Shown: piece by piece, positions 51,310-60,422 of the stretch
Layout of the letters: each line of letters starts with the position of its first letter
How positions within the stretch are numbered: the stretch's first letter is position 1
NCBI GenBank assembly: GCA_008636105.1
Contig: VSDH01000004.1
Coordinates: forward strand, 16,122 to 80,121
Source: Candidatus Scalindua sediminis
Lineage (GTDB): Bacteria > Planctomycetota > Brocadiia > Brocadiales > Scalinduaceae
Direction: 5' to 3'
Length of the DNA: 64,000 nucleotides
Notes under the pieces: model-generated
Told to the model about the DNA's origin: nothing
The model's input: the letters and a program-made list of their open reading frames with translations, nothing else
The model's database searches: none
Made by a program: the position numbers and the translations under genes

Positions 51310-53655
51310 TTATTTGTCTTTTAATACAACATTAACAGCTTCTTCCACCCTTTCGATAAATACACATTTGATTTTGTCTCTGATCTCTTTCTTTATCTCT
51401 TGAAAATCCTTTTCATTCCTCTTAGGAAGTACAATTGTTTTTACCCCGGCTCTAATAGCAGCCAGTACTTTTTCTTTTACACCGCCAATCTCTATTACTC
51501 TACCACTGAGTGTAATTTCTCCTGTTAAAGCTACATTCCGTTTTGCATATCTCCCCGTCAAAAGGGAAAGTAAGGCCGTGCACATGGTAATACCCGCAGA
51601 AGGTCCATCCTTGGGAGTTGCGCCTGAAGGTACATGAAGGTGTATATCAAGGTTATCGAAGAAATTCACATCTACACCTAATGAACTGGCATTACTTCTG
51701 ATATAACTTAAAGCAGCCTTTGCAGATTCTTGCATCACGTCACCCAATTGACCGGTTAACATGAGTTTCTTGTCACCTTTCATCTTTACCGCCTCCACAA
51801 AGATTATGTCGCCACCTGCTTCAGTCCATGCGAGTCCTGTAACCACACCTATTTGGTCTTTTTCTTCTGTTACCTCATAATAAAACTTTCTGTGTCCTAA
51901 AAGGTTTTCTATTGTTTCGGCAGTTATTACTTTGATGATTTCGTTACCAGAAACAAAGGTTTTCACTAACTTCCTACAAATTGAGGCTATTTCTCTTTCC
52001 AGGTTTCTCAGACCTGCCTCACGTGTATGTTCTCTTACTATTTTAAGTATGGATTCGTCGACAAATTCTATAGATTTATCTTCTAAGCCATTTTCTACTA
52101 CTTGCTTTGGAATCAAGAATTTGTGGGCGATATTTAATTTTTCATCTTCGCTATAACCTGATAGACTTATTACCTCCATCCTATCCTTAAGCGCAGGGTG
52201 AACAGGGTCAAGTATGTTGGCTGTTGTGATAAATAACACATTCGAGAGATCAAAGGGGACATCAAAGTAGTGGTCGGCAAAACTAAAATTCTGTTCAGGG
52301 TCTAGAACCTCGAGCAAAGCGGATGAGGGATCTCCTCTGAAATCCGCACCAATCTTATCCACTTCGTCAAGCATAAAGACAGGATTGTTCGAACCTGTGC
52401 GGCATATTTCCTGCATTATCCTTCCTGGAAGCGCCCCTACATATGTACGCCTGTGTCCGCGGATTTCAGCCTCATCTCTCATACCACCTAGCGAAATCCT
52501 CACAAACTTCCTCCCTAATGCCCTTGCTATAGATTTGCCCAGAGATGTTTTCCCCGTACCTGGAGGGCCGACAAAGCAGAGGATTGGACCTTTCAATTTT
52601 TCTTTCAACGTACGTACCGCCAGAAATTCCAATATCCTTTCCTTAACCTTCTCAAGATCGTAATGGTCTTCATCCAGGATCTTTTCAGCCTGCTTAATAT
52701 CTAAATTATCTGTTGTCTTCTTACTCCATGGTGCAGTGATTAAATAGTCTATATATGTTCTTGATACAGTGTATTCTGCAGATGCAGGATTCATTTCTCT
52801 TAATCTGTCAAGTTCCTTTTTTGCAACATCTTCTACTTCCTTCGGCATTTTTGCTTCTTTCATCTTTTGCTCGAGCTTATTTAGCTCCATGATATGAGGG
52901 TCTTCTTGCCCCAACTCTTTTTGAATTGCTTTCATTTGTTCTCTTAGAAAGAATTCTCTTTGGGTCTTAGACATTTCTTTGGCAATATCTTCGTCTATTT
53001 TCCCTTTAACCTCCTGAAGTTGAACTTCCCTATTGAGTTGCTGGAAGACCATTCTCAGTCGCTTTTGAGGATCTATCGTCTCTAATAACAACTGTCGTTT
53101 TTCTACACTTATGTCTAGATATACAGCAACCATATCAGCCATTGTGGACGGATTGTCAACAGTATCTATTATTGAAAGAACCTCTTTTGGTAAAGTCTTG
53201 CCCCAGATTACGCTCATCTTGAAAAGTGTTTTCACAATTTCCAATAAAACGTCTGTTATCTCAGATTTTTCAGAAAACTCTCGAATTTCTTCAACCTTTG
53301 CTATCAAATAAGGCTCTGTTTGAATAAATTCTATAATCTTTATCCTTGATTGTCCTTCAAGTAAGATTTTGGCCTTCTTCGTTGATACTTCAAAGACATG
53401 CCCTATAGTTGCTGCTGTACCTATAAGATAAAGGTCGTCTGGTTCTGGTTCTTTATTACTTGATTTTTTTTGAGTTACTATCCCTACAAGATTACCTTTC
53501 GAAGAAGTATCTTTAATGACACGTATACCCTTTTTACCGCCTACTATTAAGGGTCGTACCAGATGTGGAAACATAACGTCATTTTCAATTGGTATTATCT
53601 TTAATGTATCAGGTATTGTAATATCAACAGTTTTATGAAGCATAAATTTAAACAT
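51310..53655 (-). CDS. lon: ATP-dependent protease Lon
   Basis: 781 aa. The N-terminal LON substrate domain, AAA+ domain with Walker A GPPGTGKT (364-371) and DEVDK, and the C-terminal Ser-Lys protease: DGPSAGITM with catalytic Ser, and GEITLSGRVIEIGGVKEKVLAA with catalytic Lys. It degrades damaged and regulatory proteins in the cytoplasm. Two possible starts, MFKFML and MLHKT four codons on. No heat-shock promoter is visible. Confidence 0.98.
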   Translation of the reverse strand: MFKFMLHKTVDITIPDTLKIIPIENDVMFPHLVRPLIVGGKKGIRVIKDTSSKGNLVGIVTQKKSSNKEPEPDDLYLIGTAATIGHVFEVSTKKAKILLEGQSRIKIIEFIQTEPYLIAKVEEIREFSEKSEITDVLLEIVKTLFKMSVIWGKTLPKEVLSIIDTVDNPSTMADMVAVYLDISVEKRQLLLETIDPQKRLRMVFQQLNREVQLQEVKGKIDEDIAKEMSKTQREFFLREQMKAIQKELGQEDPHIMELNKLEQKMKEAKMPKEVEDVAKKELDRLREMNPASAEYTVSRTYIDYLITAPWSKKTTDNLDIKQAEKILDEDHYDLEKVKERILEFLAVRTLKEKLKGPILCFVGPPGTGKTSLGKSIARALGRKFVRISLGGMRDEAEIRGHRRTYVGALPGRIMQEICRTGSNNPVFMLDEVDKIGADFRGDPSSALLEVLDPEQNFSFADHYFDVPFDLSNVLFITTANILDPVHPALKDRMEVISLSGYSEDEKLNIAHKFLIPKQVVENGLEDKSIEFVDESILKIVREHTREAGLRNLEREIASICRKLVKTFVSGNEIIKVITAETIENLLGHRKFYYEVTEEKDQIGVVTGLAWTEAGGDIIFVEAVKMKGDKKLMLTGQLGDVMQESAKAALSYIRSNASSLGVDVNFFDNLDIHLHVPSGATPKDGPSAGITMCTALLSLLTGRYAKRNVALTGEITLSGRVIEIGGVKEKVLAAIRAGVKTIVLPKRNEKDFQEIKKEIRDKIKCVFIERVEEAVNVVLKDK

Positions 53656-53747
53656 TGCCTAAGCCCTTCATCTTTGAGTATAAGTTTTACACTTTTGCAA
53701 AATAGTGCAGAATTGGCTACCAGAACCTTATTACGAAAAGTGAAGCT

Positions 53748-54155
53748 CCACGGCTGTAAAGCCGTGGCTTCTTGTGTTATGGGGTTTCTTAGAGCGAAAC
53801 CCCGCACCGAAATCCATTCATCCACGGGTCCACACCAGTGGCTTTCTGGTGCGTGGGTAAACCCCGTTAGAATTTCCCGCCTGGATGAATCCCTGCCCGA
53901 CAAACAGACTGGGTCGCAATAGACCCAACATATAATATGTCATTCTGAACCAGGTCCTGAACTGGATTCAGGATCTCCGATTTCAGAATCTAATGATTTC
54001 AATAACTTAGCAACCTAAGAGATCCCGCCCCCACTGCTAGCTTACGAAGCGCAAGCGAGCAAGCTGTGGGGGGGGGATGACAATTATGGCACAGCCTCAA
54101 ATGGCAGGCGGGCGTTCGGGCGGGCGCACGGGACTTTCTAACGGGGTAAACATAA
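53748..54155. mobile_element. Composite hairpin-rich element between lon and ppiC
   Basis: From left: CCACGGCT-GTAA-AGCCGTGG (53748-53767), GGGGTTTC...GAAACCCC (53781-53803) and CACCAG...CTGGTG hairpins; then a part bounded by GGTAAACCCCGTTAG (53856-53870) and the opposite-strand TTATGTTTACCCCGTTAGA (complement at 54137-54155), which match both ends of the element in dapA. Inside are GTCATTCTGAACC...GATTC repeats, a CCCCCACTGCTAGCTT...GTGGGGG stem and a run of nine G at 54068. The first hairpin resembles ends of IS200/IS605-type elements, but no transposase remains. The whole 53656-54247 gap is gene-free. Confidence 0.75.
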
Positions 54156-54247
54156 TCCATTGAGTAAAATCTGACAGAAGAGATCTGAGGTAATATCATA
54201 GTCTCAAGCTATAGTGTTAAGAATGGAAAATAAGAGGCAGGCATTTG

Positions 54248-55171
54248 TTAATCAGTTAAATTCTTTGTAATTTCTGCAGTCTCAACAAGGTTCAAAAGCC
54301 ATGGATTTATCCTGTTTTGAATTTTCCGAGCTGTTACTAGCTTTACAAGATCATCTTTTACTTCACTGAACTTCTTCAGACTTCTTGGTACCCGATTGTC
54401 TACTTTTAAAATATGGTATCCACTATCTGTTTTTATTATTTCACTTATTTTACCTTTTGTTAAATTTGCTGCTGCCTTCCCAAGAGTTCCGTACGGTCCA
54501 AATGGTAGCATTTTGCCAGCACGCGATGCGGAAGCCCTATCGATAGATTCTTTTCTTGCCAGTGCTCCAAAATCGGCGCCAGCATTAATCTTTTCAAGTA
54601 TCTTCTCTGCATCTCTCTTCATACGCAACACAATCTGTGTAGCTATGATTTTTTCTCCATACTGTTCCTCGTACGCCTCATGTAATTCCTCATCTGTTAT
54701 ATTTATGGTTTTCTTTATAATTTTTTCGGCTAAAAGTTCAGCCTTTACCTGGTTCCTGGTAAGTTTTAATGACTTGATTACGTTCCTTTTATATTTTTCA
54801 ATAGTTAAGCCTGCCTTTTCGAGTTCACGTTCGAGATCATCTTCATCCTTCAAACCACCTCTTTTCATTTGTTGCTTAATCATACCTTCGACCATATAAT
54901 CAATCCTTTCAGCTATCTCTTCTTGCGTCACTTTAATATTCAGTCTATCTGCCTCTTGCCCCACAAGTGTTCTTCTTATTAATATTTCTAATCCTTCTCT
55001 ACCATAAGTATCTATGAGTGAATTAGCAAGTTCTTGACGACTTAGCTCCTGTCCATTTACGATTGCTACAACCTCATTATCTGCCCGTACTTCAAAATCA
55101 AAAATTACAATGTTACCAATTATGGCAAATACAAAAAGTATTGTGCTGAATATGAAAGTTATGTTCTTCAT
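54248..55171 (-). CDS. Exported peptidyl-prolyl isomerase (SurA/PrsA-like, parvulin domain)
   Basis: 307 aa. Signal sequence or anchor (about 5-27), a SurA-type N-terminal helical part (VNGQELSRQELANSLIDTYG), then a PpiC rotamase domain (ATQIVLRMK, FGALARKES, LPFGPYGTLGKA, GYHILKVDNR). It helps secreted proteins fold outside the inner membrane. Alone on the minus strand, divergent from the adenosine-specific kinase gene. Confidence 0.9.
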   Translation of the reverse strand: MKNITFIFSTILFVFAIIGNIVIFDFEVRADNEVVAIVNGQELSRQELANSLIDTYGREGLEILIRRTLVGQEADRLNIKVTQEEIAERIDYMVEGMIKQQMKRGGLKDEDDLERELEKAGLTIEKYKRNVIKSLKLTRNQVKAELLAEKIIKKTINITDEELHEAYEEQYGEKIIATQIVLRMKRDAEKILEKINAGADFGALARKESIDRASASRAGKMLPFGPYGTLGKAAANLTKGKISEIIKTDSGYHILKVDNRVPRSLKKFSEVKDDLVKLVTARKIQNRINPWLLNLVETAEITKNLTD

Positions 55172-55344
55172 AGCACTTATGTTCCCTTAAATGGTTGCTA
55201 GAAAAATTTAAAATGAAATTATGGTAGAAACAAGTATGTATATACGAGTGTTTGAATACAATAACATGTGGTCAGTTTAGTGTCAACTTCATTTTATACT
55301 TGGTACTTGTCAGAATTATGTATTTCTGATATAAGGAAAACGTT

Positions 55345-55827
55345 ATGGAATTAAAGATAGTTAAAATGGATATTCCCGAAGGAGCAAATATAATAATTGG
55401 ACAAACCCATTTTATCAAGTCCGTCGAAGACATTTATGAAGCAATGGTTGGGTCTGTTCCGAATGCCAGGTTTGGAATTGCCTTCTGTGAAGCCTCTGCT
55501 GCCTGTTTGGTCCGCAAAGAAGGCAATGATAAAGAATTGATAGAGATTGCAGTGAGAAACGCCTCTTCCATAGCGTCTGGACATACGTTCGTGATTCTAA
55601 TGAAGGATGCATTCCCAATAAACGTGTTAAATGCCATTAAGAACTGTCAAGAGGTTTGTTCAATCTTTTGTGCCACCGCAAATCCAGTAGAGGTGGTTAT
55701 TGCCGAAACGAAACTTGGTCGTGGGGTAATGGGAGTAATAGATGGATTTGTGCCAAAAGGCACAGAAGACGAAAAGGATATCAGGGACAGAAAGGCGCTT
55801 TTACGCAAGTTTGGTTACAAGCGCTGA
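55345..55827 (+). CDS. Adenosine-specific kinase family protein
   Basis: 160 aa, matching the small archaeal/bacterial family (DUF355, Adenosine_kin): GQTHFIKSVEDIYEAMVGS, RFGIAFCEASAACLVR, SGHTFVILMKDAFPINVLN, CATANPVEVVIA, GRGVMGVIDG. One archaeal member was crystallised and proposed to be an adenosine-specific kinase; the biochemical role is thinly supported. 173 nt divergent from ppiC. Confidence 0.9.
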   Translation: MELKIVKMDIPEGANIIIGQTHFIKSVEDIYEAMVGSVPNARFGIAFCEASAACLVRKEGNDKELIEIAVRNASSIASGHTFVILMKDAFPINVLNAIKNCQEVCSIFCATANPVEVVIAETKLGRGVMGVIDGFVPKGTEDEKDIRDRKALLRKFGYKR

Positions 55828-55955
55828 AGCATAAGCAACTTGTTTACATTTCAAATCCCCATTCCAAGATTAAATGATAATCTACTTTTTTTCTTGCATT
55901 AAGATATTAATCCAAAGATGTTGCTGGCGAACTCAAATAGTTTAATTCTTGAAAA

Positions 55956-56789
55956 ATGTATCTCTGTCAGACATTTTTCTTATTAATATTGGGAATGAGT
56001 ATATTATTGGATTATGTCCGTATGTTTGAGGGCAAAAACGACCTGGATAGGAGGAATACTCTGATAGGCACCCTGGAATCAAAAGGGCATAATTTTGAGC
56101 TTGAAGATTATAAATATAAAGGCGAAGAAGGTATCAACATTATTGTAACCAAGGGCGATGGGCAAAGGGATATTTTATTAACAACTCATTATGATGTTGT
56201 TCCCGGTTCTCCAGGTGCAAATGATAATGCATCATGCATTGCTGTGCTTTTAGATATTTTAGAGAAGTTGAAAGATTATAAGGTAAAAAACCGGATTAGG
56301 ATTATTTTCTTTGATGATGAAGAAATCAATTGTATTGGTTCGCAAGCCTATGTAGCCAAACATGGTGTGGATAATATTATAGGCGTGTATAATACGGAAT
56401 TGGTAGGAATGGGAGATACAGTGGGAATATGGCCAGTAACAAAAGATGTAGAAGATAGTAAGGTTCTTTTAAATCTGAAGTCTGTTTTAGAGGATAAGGG
56501 TTATCCTTACGGAGAAGCAGGTCTATTACCTCTGTTATTTAGTGACCATAGATCATTTAGAGAGTGTGGTTTAAAAGATGCCTTCTGTCTTTCTATGGTA
56601 GATGGCAAGGATATGAATGAAATAAGAAGATTTGCAGAATCTCCCAAATCAATGCAGGGAGAAATACCTTTTATGTTTAAACTTTATCACTCAAGCGAAG
56701 ATAAAAGTAAATATTTAAGCGAAGAAGCATTAAGGTTGATGTCAGATGTAATTTATACAAGTATCGTCAGATTAGACCAAGATAGTTAG
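55956..56789 (+). CDS. M28-family zinc peptidase
   Basis: 277 aa (or 264 from ATG 55995, MSILLDYV). Zinc-site motifs THYDVVPGSPGANDNASC, FDDEEIN and NTELVG, with LYHSSEDKS for the last His. The N-terminal stretch before residue 14 is hydrophobic (MYLCQTFFLLILG), so the longer form might be membrane-anchored or exported. No ribosome-binding site decides the start. Aminopeptidase or related hydrolase activity is expected. Confidence 0.82.
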   Translation: MYLCQTFFLLILGMSILLDYVRMFEGKNDLDRRNTLIGTLESKGHNFELEDYKYKGEEGINIIVTKGDGQRDILLTTHYDVVPGSPGANDNASCIAVLLDILEKLKDYKVKNRIRIIFFDDEEINCIGSQAYVAKHGVDNIIGVYNTELVGMGDTVGIWPVTKDVEDSKVLLNLKSVLEDKGYPYGEAGLLPLLFSDHRSFRECGLKDAFCLSMVDGKDMNEIRRFAESPKSMQGEIPFMFKLYHSSEDKSKYLSEEALRLMSDVIYTSIVRLDQDS

Positions 56790-56887
56790 ACTAACTCCTG
56801 AAAAGATCAAGAGTTCAAAAATGGAAAAAGTTTTTACAGTAGAATACTATAATCTAAAATCTAAAAAATGTTTTATAAAAGTCTTCA

Positions 56888-57661
56888 ATGAAAATTATTG
56901 ATATCAGTAAAGATAAAGGTTTTCCTGAAGAAACAATAACCCGCTTTCGGCGGGCAAGATCATGTGTTGTGCTTACGGGTGCAGGCGTATCAGCCGAAAG
57001 CGGGGTACCCACATTTCGTGATGCCATAACTGGTACGTGGTCAAATTTTAATGTAGAAGAATTTGCTACTCCAGAGGCATTCAGGAAAAACCCAAAGAAG
57101 GTCTGGGAGTGGTACGAGTATAGAAGAAATTTGCTGAAAGATATTAATCCAAACCAGGGCCATTATGCGATTGCAGAACTAGAAAGGATTTATTCAGATT
57201 TCTGGCTTGTTACTCAGAATATAGATGGACTTCATCGCAGGGCAGGAAACAAAAACGTACTGGAGGTACATGGAAATATATATCGTAATAAATGTTTTGA
57301 AGAAAACACGATTGTAGACAATATAAGTGTTGGTGCAGAAATTCCTCCAAAATGTCCTAATTGTGGCAGCTATGTTCGTCCGGATGTGGTTTGGTTTCAT
57401 GAACCTTTACCAAAATACGAGATGGAAAAGGCAATTGAGGTCTCTTCACGATGTGATGTTTTTATAGTGGCAGGTACTTCAGCAATAGTGTATCCTGCTG
57501 CAGAACTACCGATAGTTGCTAAGAATGCAGGAGCATATGTAATGGAAGTAAATATTGAAAAAACGCTTATATCAACTCAAATGGACATAACTATTTTGGG
57601 TAAGACTGGCATAGTATTGCCCAGACTGACAGAATCAATAATGACCAAGGTGGGGAAATAA
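56888..57661 (+). CDS. cobB: Sir2-type NAD-dependent protein deacylase
   Basis: 257 aa. GAGVSAESGVPTFRD (NAD loop), TQNIDGLHRRAG, EVHGNI (catalytic His) and RPDVVWFHEPLP are intact. WYEYRR contains the Y-x-x-R pair that marks class III sirtuins acting on succinyl or malonyl lysine. The zinc site is incomplete: the first CxxC reads CFEE, so one of the four cysteines is missing, while PPKCPNCG is normal. Cytoplasmic. Short gap (98 nt) after the M28 gene. Confidence 0.93.
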   Translation: MKIIDISKDKGFPEETITRFRRARSCVVLTGAGVSAESGVPTFRDAITGTWSNFNVEEFATPEAFRKNPKKVWEWYEYRRNLLKDINPNQGHYAIAELERIYSDFWLVTQNIDGLHRRAGNKNVLEVHGNIYRNKCFEENTIVDNISVGAEIPPKCPNCGSYVRPDVVWFHEPLPKYEMEKAIEVSSRCDVFIVAGTSAIVYPAAELPIVAKNAGAYVMEVNIEKTLISTQMDITILGKTGIVLPRLTESIMTKVGK

Positions 57662-57665
57662 ATTA

Positions 57666-57890
57666 AACCTAAATTGAGCGATTTTATATTGAATGTCAAT
57701 GTAGCCGCAGGTCGTGCCTGAGGCAGATTCGCCTTGGCGAACTTTTATCTGCGTTTCTCATCACCTAATGGGTATATGGAAATTTTACGTAAGTTACGCT
57801 CCCATAGCTTCCTTGCGTAAGCTAGGAATGGGGGCGGCTACCTGCCCGACTTACGTCGTTCGGGCGGGCGTAAATCGCTCAATTTAGGTT
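57666..57890. mobile_element. MITE-like element copy 4
   Basis: A perfect 19-bp terminal inverted repeat, AACCTAAATTGAGCGATTT (57666-57684) and its complement (57872-57890). The interior matches copy 1: GAATGTCAATGTAGCCGCAG, the CGTAAGTTACGC part and the CCCATAGCTTCCTTGCGTAAGCTAGG hairpin core, plus a CTGCCCGAC...GTTCGGGCGGGC arm. The remainder of 57891-58128 shows no gene. Confidence 0.9.
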
Positions 57891-58128
57891 AAAATTATTA
57901 AAAATAAGTATTCTTCTTAGTAAGAAGTTGTGAGAGTTGTAGGAAGTACAACTGATCATAACTTTTTTCGGATTAATCGACCCCGTCGACAGTTTCTGTC
58001 AATCTAATTTTTTAAAACATCGAACTTCTTGTACCTTTTAGGTACTAAAAGAAATTCCTTTTCCCTTTGTAAATGTTATATGCCCTCTTTGCCATATAAA
58101 TTTTTTTATGCGGAGTAAAATTTAAGTA

Positions 58129-59838
58129 ATGTTGCTAAATGACAAATACGTCTGGATACTGCTATTTATTTCTTTATCAGTGAGAATATACTTAGGCATT
58201 TTTACATACGTAATTCAGAATGATAGTGTTGCTTTTATGCAAAATGCAGAGTATTTCGCTAATGGAGATTTCCTGAACGGGTTAAGGCATGACTATCATC
58301 CTTTATACTCTCTTATTATGGCGGGGTTATACAAGATAGTTCCAAACATGGAGCTATCAGGTACAATAATATCTATTTTTTTTGGTACGCTTACGGTAAT
58401 AGCATTTTATCTGATTGGCAAAGGTATTTTTGATCAAAGGATAGCCTTTGTTTCTTCTGTTATTTTGGCTTTCCATCCCTATGCTGTAAGATTTTCTGCA
58501 GACATAATATCAGAATCTACTTATTTCTTCTTTTTTACGTCTGCCCTTGGTTTAGGATTCTTTGCGATAACAAGTGGCAGACTTTTATTATTTGCCCTTA
58601 CAGGGATATGTACTGCATTTGCTTACCTTACCCGCCCTGAGGGAATAGGAATTCTTTTCATAGTAATCTGTTGGTGTCTTTTGAAGGATTTTGTCAGGAT
58701 TAAGATAGTATGGAAAGAAAAGTTAGTTTCGATCTTGGTTCTGGTTATTTCATTTCTTGCCCTTTCATCACCTTATCTTATATCTATTAAGAAAGAAACA
58801 GGTGCTTGGCACCTTACGAAGAAGAAAAATGTATCTGAAATAGTAGGAGTTAAAAAAATGTTAAGTGGCCCAGCGAATGAACCTGCCAAACATCAAGTAA
58901 GAAACAATATCCCTCCTTTTCCTTCTCATCGAGCCCCAAACCGACCTCATCCAGGTGAGCAAAGTAATTCTGGTTTGAAATCATCGCACGGACAGGCACA
59001 AGATAAGGATAAAGGGATTGTTAAAAGATCAAATGCAGGCATTACTAAACAAACAATTAGTAATGATATAAATTTGAGAACACATCTAGAGAGTGTGCTG
59101 TATATTGCTAAGAAGTACTTAAGCACCTTTCATCCCTTTTTGTTTATATTCCTCATAATAGGTGTAATAAATTGGACAAGAATAAAGAGGGAACGGCTTT
59201 TCGGGTTATATATAACAACAATTATTATATTTTACTTATTCATAATGTATAGATTAAATATTACTCAAATGGCATATTTTGGTGATATTTTTCAGTATCC
59301 CAGTAGAAGGCATCTGATGCCCTTAGTCATTCCAGCAGTCTTTTGTGTAGGGATAGGGGTTTGTGCTACTGGAACATGGATGCGTGAAAGATTTCAGATT
59401 GATAGATTGAGATTTGGTTTTAAAGAGGTATTAAGGAATGTGTGGATAGTTCAGTTAATAATATTGGTGATCGTCGTTGGAGCCTTACTACCAAAGACAT
59501 TAAAACCTCAGGGTATTGGCAAGCTGGGGGTTAAGAAGGCAGGTCAATGGCTAAGAGAAAATTCTGACAAACCATCACCTGCAATTTTAAGCGCTTCTGC
59601 AAGGAATGCTTATTATGCTGGGGGAAGGCATATTCAGATGGGAAGTGTTAGTAATGCGCTTTCCAGAGCAAGAGCCAAAAAAGCAGATTACATACTAATT
59701 ACACATAAAGAATATAAAGCTATGGGGGAAAAGTTACAGCAATCTATAGGGAACAAACAAATAATGCTTATATATAAATATCCAGAGGAAAATTCTTTAA
59801 ATAAACACAGGATCTTTCTGTACAAAGTTATATATTAA
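58129..59838 (+). CDS. GT39/ArnT-like membrane glycosyltransferase
   Basis: 569 aa with about ten hydrophobic segments. After the first membrane helix comes a loop with QNDSVAFMQNAEYF, the position of the catalytic acidic residue in dolichyl/undecaprenyl-phosphate-dependent transferases (PMT, ArnT type), and DYHPLYSLIMAGLY. A hydrophilic stretch of roughly 70 residues (about 245-315, rich in P, N and K) interrupts the membrane domains between helices, in a family where such a loop is often shorter. It presumably glycosylates a lipid or protein at the outer face of the inner membrane. Last gene before a duplicated gap. Confidence 0.78.
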   Translation: MLLNDKYVWILLFISLSVRIYLGIFTYVIQNDSVAFMQNAEYFANGDFLNGLRHDYHPLYSLIMAGLYKIVPNMELSGTIISIFFGTLTVIAFYLIGKGIFDQRIAFVSSVILAFHPYAVRFSADIISESTYFFFFTSALGLGFFAITSGRLLLFALTGICTAFAYLTRPEGIGILFIVICWCLLKDFVRIKIVWKEKLVSILVLVISFLALSSPYLISIKKETGAWHLTKKKNVSEIVGVKKMLSGPANEPAKHQVRNNIPPFPSHRAPNRPHPGEQSNSGLKSSHGQAQDKDKGIVKRSNAGITKQTISNDINLRTHLESVLYIAKKYLSTFHPFLFIFLIIGVINWTRIKRERLFGLYITTIIIFYLFIMYRLNITQMAYFGDIFQYPSRRHLMPLVIPAVFCVGIGVCATGTWMRERFQIDRLRFGFKEVLRNVWIVQLIILVIVVGALLPKTLKPQGIGKLGVKKAGQWLRENSDKPSPAILSASARNAYYAGGRHIQMGSVSNALSRARAKKADYILITHKEYKAMGEKLQQSIGNKQIMLIYKYPEENSLNKHRIFLYKVIY

Positions 59839-60001
59839 AGGTAATTTTATTTACAAATTAGTAGTTTCTAACTCTATATACATCAATGTGTTAAGTGGGC
59901 CAAGCAAATGACTATGAAAATGTAGAAGGCTATGCACAATACAGAGAAAACTTTGAGGAATAATAAAAAAGTTGAAAAATAGAAGTTTTTTTAAGATCAC
60001 C

Positions 60002-60016
60002 GTTCATTTGATGAAC
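60002..60016. promoter_or_regulatory. GTTCA-N5-TGAAC palindrome (copy 1)
   Basis: GTTCATTTGATGAAC. With the copies at 60265-60279 and 60343-60357 it forms a set of three upstream of the winged-helix gene; candidate binding site of that regulator. Confidence 0.5.
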
Positions 60017-60255
60017 AATGGCTTAATTTTTGCTGCTGTAAATAGTTAAGCTAGTGCAAAAGAAATACTTAAATACCTTTTGAACAAAGTTGTATATTAA
60101 AGGTCATTTTGCTTATGAATAAACAGCTTCTATCTCTTTACTAAATAAGTACTTAGGTAGGTTGGGCAAATGACTATGAAAATGTAGAAGGTCGTACACA
60201 ATACTGTGAAAATTTTGAAGAGCAAAAAACAATTGACAAATAGAAGTTTTTTTTT

Positions 60256-60288
60256 AAGATTACTGTTCATTTAATGAACAGTAATCTT
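60256..60288 (+). terminator. Perfect 15-bp palindrome with T-rich tail
   Basis: AAGATTACTGTTCAT-TTA-ATGAACAGTAATCTT followed by TATTTTTTAG. A stem this long plus T-rich tail looks like an intrinsic terminator, but its centre is also the GTTCA-N5-TGAAC motif found at 60002-60016 and 60343-60357, so it may instead be an operator. Confidence 0.6.
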
Positions 60289-60342
60289 ATTTTTTAGTTT
60301 TGGTTTTTCTTTTTTGCCCTGAAAAAATTTTTTAGAAAGTAT

Positions 60343-60357
60343 GTTCAATTTATGAAC
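60343..60357. promoter_or_regulatory. GTTCA-N5-TGAAC palindrome (copy 3)
   Basis: GTTCAATTTATGAAC, 65 nt before the winged-helix gene start. Outside the tandem duplication, so its presence is not explained by copying. Confidence 0.55.
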
Positions 60358-60422
60358 GATGTGTAGAAGATGTGATTACCAGGTAAGAATTTATTAAATG
60401 TCTTAATGTTAGGATGATATAG

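Larger units (their letters stand above)
59822..60288. repeat. Tandem duplication of the GT39 3' end and downstream region
   Basis: AAAGTTATATATTAAAGG (the end of the GT39 gene, around 59826) and AAAGTTGTATATTAAAGG (around 60086), each followed by matching blocks: GCAAATGACTATGAAAATG, TAGAAGG, CACAATAC and AAATAGAAGTTTTTTT, and by GTTCATTTGATGAAC or GTTCATTTAATGAAC. Offset about 260 nt. The second copy has no gene. The gap 59839-60422 otherwise shows nothing coding. Confidence 0.85.

Noticed and set aside
53748-53767. IS200/IS605 element
   Set aside because: Only a hairpin like those ends is present; no TnpA or TnpB coding sequence is nearby.
53601-53922. Open frames on both strands across the lon-ppiC gap
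   Set aside because: They exist only because the hairpin-rich repeat lacks stops; both strands are open over the same palindromes, as expected for repeats.
58860-59045. The hydrophilic stretch in the GT39-like protein as another translated repeat insertion
   Set aside because: It does not match any repeat seen elsewhere in the window and may be a normal loop.
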